NCBI GenBank assembly: GCA_016202845.1
Contig: JACQNW010000002.1
Coordinates: 1 to 13,734 of the forward strand
Length of the DNA stretch: 13,734 nt
Direction of reading: 5' to 3'
Origin: Candidatus Aenigmatarchaeota archaeon
Lineage (GTDB): Archaea > Aenigmatarchaeota > Aenigmatarchaeia > GW2011-AR5
Below are positions 7,230 through 13,561 of the stretch, one piece after another. The stretch's first letter is position 1; every line of letters begins with the position of its first letter. The notes beneath the pieces are model-generated. The model did no database searches, had not been told where the DNA came from, and saw nothing but the letters and a program-made list of their open reading frames with translations. A program made the position numbers and the translations under genes.

Positions 7230-7711
7230 ATCAATGTGCCACAAGCAAACCAAGAATGCCATCTGCCTGTTTCAAGATCTACAATCACTTCACGCATACC
7301 GTCATCGGGGTAAAACAATGGATATTGAATAACTTTAACTTCCATTTCTCCAAACATATCTTTTATTGCTAGTTCATGCACTCCAACTTTTGTTGCGTGG
7401 TATCCAAGCTCATCTGCCAAATCATACATATCATCTAGGAGTATGACAGCACCTTTTCTTTGTGCTGACTTCATTTCTGGATGCTCCCTGCCTAGCTGGC
7501 GCAACTTATATCTATTGACATGAAAATGTGGCGGAGAATAATGAGTAAGAATACCATGATTTTTACCTGACCCTTGGGCGTAAATCATAGTTGCCCAACA
7601 ACCACCGACTCCATAAGTCCATAAATAACCATCCCCTTCCAAATGTCTTCCGTCTTCCATTTTAACTGCTCTGGTAAAATCCATTTTCAAAATGTCATCA
7701 GGAATCGTCAT
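7226..7711 (-). CDS. 161-aa protein with CheD-like (Cys deamidase fold) motifs
   Basis: I cannot name this with certainty, but it resembles the chemoreceptor glutamine deamidase CheD in several ways. T32-Y-G-V-G-G-C38 matches the CheD pattern T-L-G-L-G-S-C, which carries the catalytic Thr and nucleophile Cys. G53-I-L-T-H57 then lies about where CheD has GAMAH with the catalytic His. The near-terminal IVDLETGRW (143-151) resembles the CheD ending FDLETGKV, and the length is CheD-like. The CheD AGGA motif is not evident, and no chemotaxis genes are nearby, so the substrate need not be a chemoreceptor. The protein has no signal peptide or membrane segment. It diverges from the small membrane-protein gene with a TATA-like CATTTAAG about 29 nt before ATG. 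The gene looks real; the family call is tentative. Confidence 0.7.
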   Translation of the reverse strand: MTIPDDILKMDFTRAVKMEDGRHLEGDGYLWTYGVGGCWATMIYAQGSGKNHGILTHYSPPHFHVNRYKLRQLGREHPEMKSAQRKGAVILLDDMYDLADELGYHATKVGVHELAIKDMFGEMEVKVIQYPLFYPDDGMREVIVDLETGRWHSWFACGTLI

Positions 7712-7780
7712 GATGGAATTTTTTATGAAGTGCTTAAATGCTTATACTGTTTTTAATATCTTTCTTGTCAAGCCTGTTGC
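7712..7780. promoter_or_regulatory. Divergent promoter region
   Basis: This 69-bp A/T-rich gap lies between two divergent ATGs. The plus strand has TTTTAATAT at 7751-7759, starting 30 nt before ATG 7781. The minus strand has CATTTAAG at 7740-7733, starting 29 nt before ATG 7711. Unlike the dph2 gap, these are two separate boxes. No Shine-Dalgarno sequence is seen for either gene. Confidence 0.4.
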
Positions 7781-8062
7781 ATGATCTATGAATCTCCCGC
7801 AGGGTGGTATGTGCTTGCCTTATTTGCATTCATTCTATGGGTCATATTTTTTAAATTGAGCAAAATAAAACTCAAAAAAAATCTTATAATGGCCATTTTT
7901 GTTTTTGCAGTTTCTGTCTGTGTAGAAATCATAGGAATTGGTTTGGGCCTGTGGTCATACACAACAGGCAACTGGCCGTGGATGCTTTGGCCATCATATT
8001 ACATTTTTGGAATGCTAGCATATGCGCTGTTCAACACTGCAGAGCGAGCCCTTTTTTCTTAG
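7781..8062 (+). CDS. Small three-helix membrane protein of unknown function
   Basis: This 93-residue protein has three likely transmembrane helices: about 8-27, 34-58 and 66-86. The loop between helices 2 and 3 is aromatic and conserved-looking, EIIGIGLGLWSYTTGNWPWM then PSYYIFGM. A helix-borne Glu followed by G.W.Y and a Pro/Tyr-rich turn is reminiscent of small membrane proteins of the carotenoid/lycopene-cyclase-like type, but I cannot assign it. KLSKIKLKKN between helices 1 and 2 is positively charged and predicts a cytoplasmic loop. The gene has its own TATA-like box and ends in a T-rich stretch (8052-8060), with its TAG inside a hairpin stem. Confidence 0.7.
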   Translation: MIYESPAGWYVLALFAFILWVIFFKLSKIKLKKNLIMAIFVFAVSVCVEIIGIGLGLWSYTTGNWPWMLWPSYYIFGMLAYALFNTAERALFS

Positions 8063-8110
8063 TGTATAGAGAACTTTGATAACCCTATAATTGTCAAAGT
8101 TCACACTAAG
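8058..8110 (+). repeat. Stop-codon hairpin after the small membrane-protein gene
   Basis: The outer arms CTTAGTGT (8058-8065) and ACACTAAG (8103-8110) pair over 8 bp. The inner arms GAACTTTGA (8071-8079) and TCAAAGTTC (8094-8102) pair over 9 bp. A 5-nt bulge (ATAGA) sits between them on one side, and the 14-nt loop contains CCTATAAT. The TAG stop (8060-8062) lies in the outer 5' arm. Confidence 0.8.
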
Positions 8111-8171
8111 GACTTTGGTAAATATTCATATTATTCAACAGTACCTCCGAAAGCAGGGTTAAAGTCAAAGT
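8111..8171 (+). repeat. Second, weaker palindrome adjoining the stop hairpin
   Basis: GACTTTG (8111-8117) can pair with AAAGTC (8161-8166), or with CAAAGT (8166-8171) in another register. Its arm ACTTTGGTAA repeats the arm ACTTTGATAA of the preceding hairpin, suggesting local duplication. The right end merges into the promoter of the ABC operon. Confidence 0.4.
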
Positions 8172-8177
8172 ATAAAT
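8167..8177 (+). promoter_or_regulatory. TATA-like box of the ABC operon
   Basis: AAAGTATAAAT combines a purine BRE-like start with a good archaeal TATA box. TATAAAT begins 29 nt before ATG 8200, and no Shine-Dalgarno sequence is present. Confidence 0.6.
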
Positions 8178-8199
8178 TCATTTCTTTCAGATACTTTCT

Positions 8200-8862
8200 A
8201 TGAATATAATAGAACTTAAAAACGTGGAAAAATCGTATTCAAACGGGGTATCATTGAGGATACTGGACAATATTAATCTGGAGATAAAAAAAGGCGACTT
8301 TGCTGCAATCGTTGGCCCGTCCGGGTCAGGCAAGTCCACACTAATGCACATAATGGGCGCGCTAGACAGGCCAACAAAAGGGGAAGTTTACATAGACAAC
8401 AAAAATATTGCAAAAATGGGCGACAGGGAGCTTGCAGAAATCAGGAACAAAAAGATAGGCTTTGTGTTCCAGTCTTTCAACCTAATGAACAAGCTGACTG
8501 CTTTGGAGAATGTTTCATTCCCCATGGAATTGAGCGGCATTCCTGATGAAAAGAAGGCCAAAATGCTTCTGGAGAAAGTCCAGTTAGATCACCGGATGAA
8601 CCACCTGCCCTCAAAAATGAGCGGGGGAGAAAAACAAAGGGTAGCTATTGCAAGGGCGCTTGCAAACAGCCCTCCTATTATTCTGGCAGACGAGCCAACT
8701 GGGAATCTCGACAGCAAAACAGGGCACGCAATTATGGACCTTTTAAAGGATATTCATCAAAATGGTACAACATTAGTGGTAATAACTCATGACAAGGCAA
8801 TAGCAGAAATTGCCAAGAAAAAAATAGTTATGAAAGACGGCAAAATTGTAAGTGGAAGATGA
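8200..8862 (+). CDS. ABC transporter ATP-binding protein (LolD/MacB type)
   Basis: This 220-residue single-domain ATPase has all nucleotide-binding motifs: Walker A GPSGSGKST at 39-47, Q-loop Q91 (FVFQSFNL), signature MSGGEKQR at 140-147, Walker B IILADEP at 160-166, D-loop NLDS and switch H197 (ITHDKA). LMNKLTALENV after the Q-loop is typical of the MacB/LolD/FtsE group, whose members move lipoproteins, peptides or antibiotics out of the membrane by mechanotransmission rather than classical import. The operon partners are a secreted anchored protein and a MacB/FtsX-like permease, consistent with this group. The TGA stop is 6 nt before the next ATG and in the same frame. Confidence 0.95.
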   Translation: MNIIELKNVEKSYSNGVSLRILDNINLEIKKGDFAAIVGPSGSGKSTLMHIMGALDRPTKGEVYIDNKNIAKMGDRELAEIRNKKIGFVFQSFNLMNKLTALENVSFPMELSGIPDEKKAKMLLEKVQLDHRMNHLPSKMSGGEKQRVAIARALANSPPIILADEPTGNLDSKTGHAIMDLLKDIHQNGTTLVVITHDKAIAEIAKKKIVMKDGKIVSGR

Positions 8863-8868
8863 AAAAAC

Positions 8869-9738
8869 ATGAAAAAAATAATCTTAATCTCAGTTTTTGT
8901 GCTTTTAATTGCAGGTTTTGGTGCAGCCCAGATAACGCCTTCAGGGGCGTCGCTCAAAGTTGATCTTGCAAAATACGACCCTGCACCGGCAGAGGCAGGC
9001 AACCTTGCCACTGTCTGGATAAAGGCTGAAAATATTGGCCTTGATGCTGCGCCAAATGCAAGCTTTGAACTTGTTCCAAAATATCCTTTCACCATAGTGG
9101 ACAATGATGCAAAACAGACCTATGGAAGAATAGAAGGAAAGTCATCTGTCCAGCTTGAATGGAGACTAAGAGTCGATGAAAATGCACCGAAGGACAAATA
9201 CAGCTTTGATGTTGTTTATTCTATAGGCGGAATCTCTACAAATAAAAAATCTTTCAACTTATCAGTGGTACAGAGCAAAAGCATCTATGAACTAGACGCG
9301 CTTTATGTAGGAATGGAACCAGCTGCATATCCGGGCGGAACCTCAACGCTAAGCGTTGATATTGCTAATATCGCATCTGGAACTGCCTACTTTGTCATTG
9401 CCCAGGCAGAAACCGACATAGCTACAATAGACAGAAATGAAATTTTTGTCGGCACGCTTGAGCCAAACGACTTTGACACTTCTGATTTTGATTTGAAAAT
9501 AAAAGATGACGTAAAGCCAGGAACTTACCCTGTAAAAATTTTAACAAAATACAAGGACGACAAAAATATTGAACATGAAAATACTAACACAGTAAATGTG
9601 AATGTTGTTTCAGCGCTCCAGGCTTTGCCACCCAAAAAATTTGACACTACGTCACTTGCAGTTGATTTAATTCTGTTGATATTGATATTGCAGTTTGTTG
9701 TGCGCCCAATAGTCAGACATTACAAAAAAAAGAAGTAA
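8869..9738 (+). CDS. Secreted, C-terminally anchored beta-rich protein (S-layer/NEW3/CARDB-like)
   Basis: This 289-residue protein has an N-terminal signal peptide (MKKIILISVFVLLIAGFGAA), an extracellular region of about 235 residues, one transmembrane helix near 265-280 (LAVDLILLILILQFVV) and a basic tail (RHYKKKK). It should therefore be anchored with most of its mass outside. The extracellular part has two immunoglobulin-like beta repeats. Each has a turn of the type PAPAEAGNLATVWIKAENIG or AYPGGTSTLSVDIANIASGT, followed by GR/GT and D..LK/R strands, then a P.KY.F or PGTYPVKI strand. This is the style of NEW3/CARDB domains in archaeal 'S-layer domain' proteins found beside ABC permeases. 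It is probably the extracytoplasmic partner of the transporter. A weak GGAAG lies about 10 nt before ATG. Confidence 0.82.
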   Translation: MKKIILISVFVLLIAGFGAAQITPSGASLKVDLAKYDPAPAEAGNLATVWIKAENIGLDAAPNASFELVPKYPFTIVDNDAKQTYGRIEGKSSVQLEWRLRVDENAPKDKYSFDVVYSIGGISTNKKSFNLSVVQSKSIYELDALYVGMEPAAYPGGTSTLSVDIANIASGTAYFVIAQAETDIATIDRNEIFVGTLEPNDFDTSDFDLKIKDDVKPGTYPVKILTKYKDDKNIEHENTNTVNVNVVSALQALPPKKFDTTSLAVDLILLILILQFVVRPIVRHYKKKK

Positions 9739-9752
9739 TTTTTTTTCTTTTT
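9739..9752 (+). terminator. Oligo-T tract directly after the anchored-protein gene
   Basis: Eight Ts, a C and five Ts directly follow the TAA stop. Archaeal RNA polymerase can terminate at T-runs without a hairpin, so this may attenuate readthrough into the permease gene. It lies within an apparent operon, so partial rather than full termination is the likely effect. Confidence 0.45.
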
Positions 9753-9780
9753 GGAGTTATCAGAAGCTAAAGGTAGTATT

Positions 9781-10968
9781 ATGACATCCTCATTTCACTT
9801 TGCATACAAAAACATGACGCACCATAAAACAAGGACAATCCTGACATTGCTAGGCGTTGTAATAGGGATTGCAGCTGTTGTAGCGCTGATTTCATTAAGC
9901 AACGGGCTAAATGAAACTGTAAGAGAAAGACTGGAGTCGCTTGGCTCTGACAAAGTAATAGTTACACAAAGGGTGAGCACGGGCTTTGGCGGGCCTCCGA
10001 CAAGCGGGCAGCAGCTGACTGAAAAAGACCTGAGCACTGTAGAAAGAATAAGAGACGTAGATATCGTTATCCCAATTCTTTTCAAGCAATATCCTGTAAA
10101 GTTTGGCGAGGAGTCTGCACAAACCTCTGTAATAGGGGTGCCAGCAGACCAGAATGATATTTTTTTAAGGGATGTCCAAAGATATGAACTGGCCGAGGGA
10201 AGAAGCTTTCAGGAAGGAAAGCCTACGGCAGTTATAGGAAGCCGACTAAGCAACAGCATGTTCAGCAAAAAAGCCAATATAAGAGACAAAATCCAGATAG
10301 CGGGCAAGCCTATAACAGTAGTAGGAATAATGGAAGAAACAGGGAACCAGCAGGACGACAACGCCATCTACATGGACATAAACGCACTCAGGGAAATATC
10401 CGAAAGCAAGGAAGAAATATCTGTGCTGTTCGTGAAGGTTTTGGGAGACCCTAAAGAAACAGCAGGAAAAATCGAAAGCGAACTTGAAGATCTCCACAAG
10501 GAAAAGCTTTTTGTGGCGCTGACTACAGAGCAGCTGATAACTCAAATAAACTCTGTCTTCGGAATAATGTCTCTTGTGCTTGTAGGAATTGCAGGGATTT
10601 CACTCCTAGTTGCTGCGTTTGGAATAATGAACACAATGCTTATGGCAGTCCTTGAAAGGACAAGAGAAATAGGAATAATGAAAGCTGTCGGAGCGACCAA
10701 CAGCACAGTCCTGTCTTTCTTCATAACAGAATCTGCCCTTATCGGCTTTGTTGGCGGAGTCATTGGAACTGCAATAGGATATGCAATAGCCTTTGCTATG
10801 TCTGGAATAGCCGTAAGATTTGTTGGATTCTCGCTCAAAATTGGATTCGACCCTTCTATCGCTATAGGCGGAATTGTATTCGCAACAATAATAGGCGCAT
10901 TGTCAGGCGCATACCCTGCACAGAGAGCCGCGAAGCTTGATCCAGTAGAAGCTTTGCGGTATGAATAG
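9781..10968 (+). CDS. ABC transporter permease (MacB/FtsX family)
   Basis: This 395-residue protein has the MacB-type layout. A first transmembrane helix at about 20-40 (ILTLLGVVIGIAAVVALISL) follows the cytoplasmic start MTSSFHFAYKNMTHHKTRT. A periplasmic-core-like extracytoplasmic domain spans about 45-260, with GSDKVIV, VIGVPAD, GRSFQEGKPTAVIGS and ITVVGIMEETG. The FtsX domain has three helices near 270-295, 320-345 and 355-380. MLMAVLERTREIGIMKAVGA is the coupling-helix signature that contacts the ATPase, and the end is AYPAQRAAKLDPVEALRYE. The start is set at ATG 9781: AGGTAG at 9771-9776 is a plausible ribosome site, whereas an in-frame TTG at 9751 lies inside the T tract. It forms the transporter with the two upstream genes. 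The TAG stop is inside a hairpin stem. Confidence 0.93.
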   Translation: MTSSFHFAYKNMTHHKTRTILTLLGVVIGIAAVVALISLSNGLNETVRERLESLGSDKVIVTQRVSTGFGGPPTSGQQLTEKDLSTVERIRDVDIVIPILFKQYPVKFGEESAQTSVIGVPADQNDIFLRDVQRYELAEGRSFQEGKPTAVIGSRLSNSMFSKKANIRDKIQIAGKPITVVGIMEETGNQQDDNAIYMDINALREISESKEEISVLFVKVLGDPKETAGKIESELEDLHKEKLFVALTTEQLITQINSVFGIMSLVLVGIAGISLLVAAFGIMNTMLMAVLERTREIGIMKAVGATNSTVLSFFITESALIGFVGGVIGTAIGYAIAFAMSGIAVRFVGFSLKIGFDPSIAIGGIVFATIIGALSGAYPAQRAAKLDPVEALRYE

Positions 10969-10999
10969 TTTAACATATGTTTTATATTGTAAAACTATT
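10964..10999 (+). repeat. Stop-codon hairpin after the permease gene, with a TATA-bearing loop
   Basis: AATAGTTTAACA (10964-10975) pairs with TGTAAAACTATT (10988-10999), giving 11 pairs and one mismatch around a 12-nt loop. The TAG stop (10966-10968) is in the 5' arm. The loop plus first 3'-arm base reads TTTTATAT, which is also the likely TATA box of the next gene. Confidence 0.7.
10980..10988 (+). promoter_or_regulatory. TATA-like box for the small frameshifted gene
   Basis: TTTTATATT begins 30 nt before ATG 11010, within the loop of the stop hairpin. Leaderless spacing suggests the downstream small gene was, or is, transcribed on its own. Confidence 0.5.
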
Positions 11000-11009
11000 A
11001 TTTGTACCA

Positions 11010-11203
11010 ATGACAGATCTTAAGAATGCAAAAGACGCGATAAGGGCATACCTTGACGAACAGGCTACCCAGCCGATGCAGAAGGAAGATCAAATGCATA
11101 CTCGGGATGCTTTGACTATTTGGTAGATCGAGGTCATGAGCACATAACAAACCTCCAATACAGAAGCCTTTTTGACGAAGTTCTAAGAGAAAAACCTTCT
11201 TAA
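11010..11203 (+). pseudogene. Small gene of about 64 codons, split by a frameshift
   Basis: From ATG 11010 the frame reads MTDLKNAKDAIRAYLDEQAT and continues to TAG at 11124-11126 (38 residues). The overlapping -1 frame, open from 11057, continues with FDYLVDRGHEHITNLQYRSL then FDEVLREKPS to TAA 11201-11203. Both parts look like natural soluble, charged, helical protein. The fused product would be about 63 residues, as if a single base was lost between 11057 and 11123. No slippery heptamer suited to programmed -1 frameshifting is evident in the overlap. Family unknown. Start, TATA box and the gap to the next gene are all normal, so the damage is recent or is a sequencing error. Confidence 0.55.
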
Positions 11204-11225
11204 TTTCCTGCAACAAATAATAATA

Positions 11226-12173
11226 ATGCAAACACATTCTAACATAGTTACAACAACAGATGTGGAAACGATAAAAAAAATAATTGCACGGCATGGCCAT
11301 GCTGCCGAACACAATTATCATCATTTTCTGAATGTTGGCCTAATGGTTGGCGAGTGCAATTTCTGCGTTGTAGATAATAATTACGGGGTGATATCGTATA
11401 TAGAAAATAAAAAAACTGTCTGGTGCTATTCTGACCCTCTGGCGCCAAAAGAAAAAATGCAGGAAGTTTTTTTCCAGTTTGTTGAATGGGCTTTTAAAAA
11501 TGGTTTTTCAAAAGTGAGGGCAGAAATTAATGAAAGTCTTTGGGAACAGGTCGTAAAGACTATAAAAGAAAAATACAAAGCAGGAAAAAATGACGCTGTT
11601 GGAGCCGGTTCTCTAAGAGCTGTAAAGCCGTCTTATGTATATCAGTGGCCTGCTTTTGACCTGAAAAAATGGGATCCGACTTTGCCTGGTAAGGAATGGA
11701 AGACTCTGAGAAATATGCGCAATGTATTTATGAGAGACCATAAAGTTGAATTTCTGGAAAAGAATAATGCCTCGCAGCATGAAATGCTAAAACTGTTAGC
11801 AAATTGGAAAAAATTAAGGCAAGGCAAAGACAGAGCGCATACAGAGCATTATGAAGCTGCCATAAAATCAAACTTTGAAGGCTATGATTCTATCAGAATA
11901 ATTTGTGCGGATTGAGCAATTGCTGCAATCAATGGAGGATGGAAAATTCCAAACAGCAATATTTTCTATTCGCAGCTTGGGATCCCAAACTATGATGTAA
12001 ACAACATAGGGGACTTTTCTTATCTAGATGATCTGGAATTTCTGAAGCATCAGGGCTTTGATTTTGCAGACTTTGGCGGGAGCTCTCCGGAAATGATGGT
12101 ATTCAAGAACAAGTTCAAGCCCGCTTATGTTTACAAGACTGTTGAGTTTAGTATAGTGGAGAAAAAGAATTAA
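11226..12173 (+). pseudogene. DUF2156/LPG-synthase-like acyltransferase, interrupted by an in-frame TGA
   Basis: From ATG 11226 there are 229 residues to TGA (11913-11915). The same frame then continues for 85 more residues to TAA 12171-12173. The whole 315-codon frame reads as one GNAT-fold protein of the phosphatidylglycerol lysyltransferase C-terminal (DUF2156) type. The first half has AEHNYHHFLN, WCYSDPLAP, a helix, and then a second acyltransferase-like half with LRNMRNVFMRDHKVEFLEKN. The region after TGA holds the expected core: AIAAINGGWKIPNSN, YSQLGIPNY, LEFLKHQGFDFADFGGSSPE and VFKNKFKPAYVY. The product up to TGA alone would lack that core. Family relatives transfer aminoacyl groups to lipids or other acceptors. 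TGA replaces a residue in a turn (CAD-x-AIAA) where Gly would fit, so GGA to TGA is the simplest change. It converges on the M20 gene. Confidence 0.7.
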
Positions 12174-13546
12174 GCATGGTGCGTTTGCGCAACTCGGCTA
12201 AAAAAATTGAGGAATGTTTTTACCCCGCCCGGAAAACTTTGTCCGTATCTAAAGTGCTCATTTTCTTTATGATAACCCTCGCTCGGCCTGCTAAGCGTAA
12301 ACGGCAGCGGGGGTTTTCCTGTAGCATTTTTCAAGTATATGGCAGCGCTTTCTGTTCCGCCGCCTCTCACTCTTACGGGTCTACAACCAAAACCTTCTTC
12401 ATAAGCGCTTTCAAGATAATCCAATCCCTTCTCATCTTGCCTTATGCCATAAGCAGGTGTCAGCGATAAGGCTGTCACTTCTATGCGCGAATCAAACTTG
12501 CGCACATGTTCTTTGAGGCTAACAAGCATTTGTTCAGGATCTTGTCCGGGAACTGTTCGCATGCTTGCATAAAGGCATGCTTTGCCTGGGATAGATGTGC
12601 TAAACCCGCTCCATGACGTATGGCCGCCTGCCATGCCATGAATTTCAAATGTAGGCATTCCCCACATATGCCTAATTTTTTCTTTTCTTGACATGTTTCT
12701 AGTATTATCACTGGTTAGACCAAGCTCATGCAAAAAGTTTTCCGGGTCAAAATCTTCAAGGCATTTGTCTAACTCGCTGTCAGACAAAACTTCCATGCCA
12801 TCGTAAATTCCCGGGATGTTTATATTTCCTGTAGAATAATCAGCGCAATAAGCGTACAGCGAAGCCAGTTCAGCCAGTGGATTCATGGCAACTCCGCCTG
12901 CCAAACCAGAATGAACGCTGCCATCTGCAAGCTCTAGTTCAATACGACTACAGACTAAACCACGCCTGCCCATTATCAACGCAGGTCTATCTTCTGATGC
13001 CCACATTCCATCGTTCAACAACAAATAATCAACGCCGCTAAAAAAATCAGGGCGCGCTGCAATTACCTCCGGGAAGTTAGGGCTTCCTGATTCTTCTTCA
13101 CCATCTAAAACAAATCTTATATTTACATTTGAGCCAAGCTCTCTGGCTTTCTTCGCAGCGGCAATGCCTATCAATGTCGGGCCCTTGTCATCTGTTGCGC
13201 CTCTGCCATAAATTATTTTCTTTTCCTTATCCGCCACAGCATTAAAAGGATTATATGTCCAATCAGACATGTTTACAGGCTGGACATCTACATGACTGTA
13301 AATCATTACCACAGGCGCGCTATCGTCCGTTATAAGGTTTCCTAAAACAGTTGGGTGACCTTTTGTTTCAACAATCTCAGCACTTACGCCTATCTCTTTT
13401 AGCAACTCACGAAAATAATCTGAACATTTTGCTACATCATCAACACGGGAAGGGTCAGAACTTATGCTTGGTATTTTTACAGCGCCGACAAGACTATCTA
13501 CAAACCAAGGTTCCATTTCTGCAATTGCTTCATCCAAAGAAGTCAT
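12170..13546 (-). CDS. M20-family metallopeptidase (dipeptidase, CNDP/DUG1-like)
   Basis: This 458-residue protein has all M20 zinc-site signatures: SHVDVQPV with H85 and D87; GRGATDDKG with bridging D119; DGEEESGS with general base E150 or E151; LLNDG with D179; and YHKENEHF with H426. The dimerisation lid spans about 205-330, carrying VHSGLAGGVAMNP (211-223) and GGHTSWSGFSTSIPGKA (307-323), as in dipeptidases of the carnosinase/DUG1 group. GGGTESAAIYLKNATGKP at 396-411 is the conserved substrate loop. It hydrolyses short peptides in the cytoplasm and could cooperate with the M24 peptidase in peptide recycling. Length and start are normal; a TTTTTATAATTTT box lies about 25-30 nt before ATG. 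Its TAA overlaps the TAA of the convergent damaged gene (12170-12173 = TTAA). Confidence 0.94.
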   Translation of the reverse strand: MTSLDEAIAEMEPWFVDSLVGAVKIPSISSDPSRVDDVAKCSDYFRELLKEIGVSAEIVETKGHPTVLGNLITDDSAPVVMIYSHVDVQPVNMSDWTYNPFNAVADKEKKIIYGRGATDDKGPTLIGIAAAKKARELGSNVNIRFVLDGEEESGSPNFPEVIAARPDFFSGVDYLLLNDGMWASEDRPALIMGRRGLVCSRIELELADGSVHSGLAGGVAMNPLAELASLYAYCADYSTGNINIPGIYDGMEVLSDSELDKCLEDFDPENFLHELGLTSDNTRNMSRKEKIRHMWGMPTFEIHGMAGGHTSWSGFSTSIPGKACLYASMRTVPGQDPEQMLVSLKEHVRKFDSRIEVTALSLTPAYGIRQDEKGLDYLESAYEEGFGCRPVRVRGGGTESAAIYLKNATGKPPLPFTLSRPSEGYHKENEHFRYGQSFPGGVKTFLNFFSRVAQTHHA

Positions 13547-13561
13547 TTGAAAGTTATATTG

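Noticed and set aside
9751..9760. Bacterial-type hairpin terminator near the T tract
   Set aside because: No stem precedes the T-run; only an archaeal oligo-T signal can be supported.
9751..9780. TTG start for the permease
   Set aside because: It sits in a T tract without a ribosome site; ATG 9781 has AGGTAG upstream and begins at the usual cytoplasmic tail.
10542..10976. 144-residue open frame antisense to the permease
   Set aside because: It lies wholly opposite the conserved FtsX domain and has the Ile/Pro/Thr-rich composition of a shadow frame.
11913..11915. Alternative genetic code with TGA as Gly
   Set aside because: TGA ends dph2 and the ABC ATPase where family length and the next start demand a stop, and no other gene contains an internal TGA.
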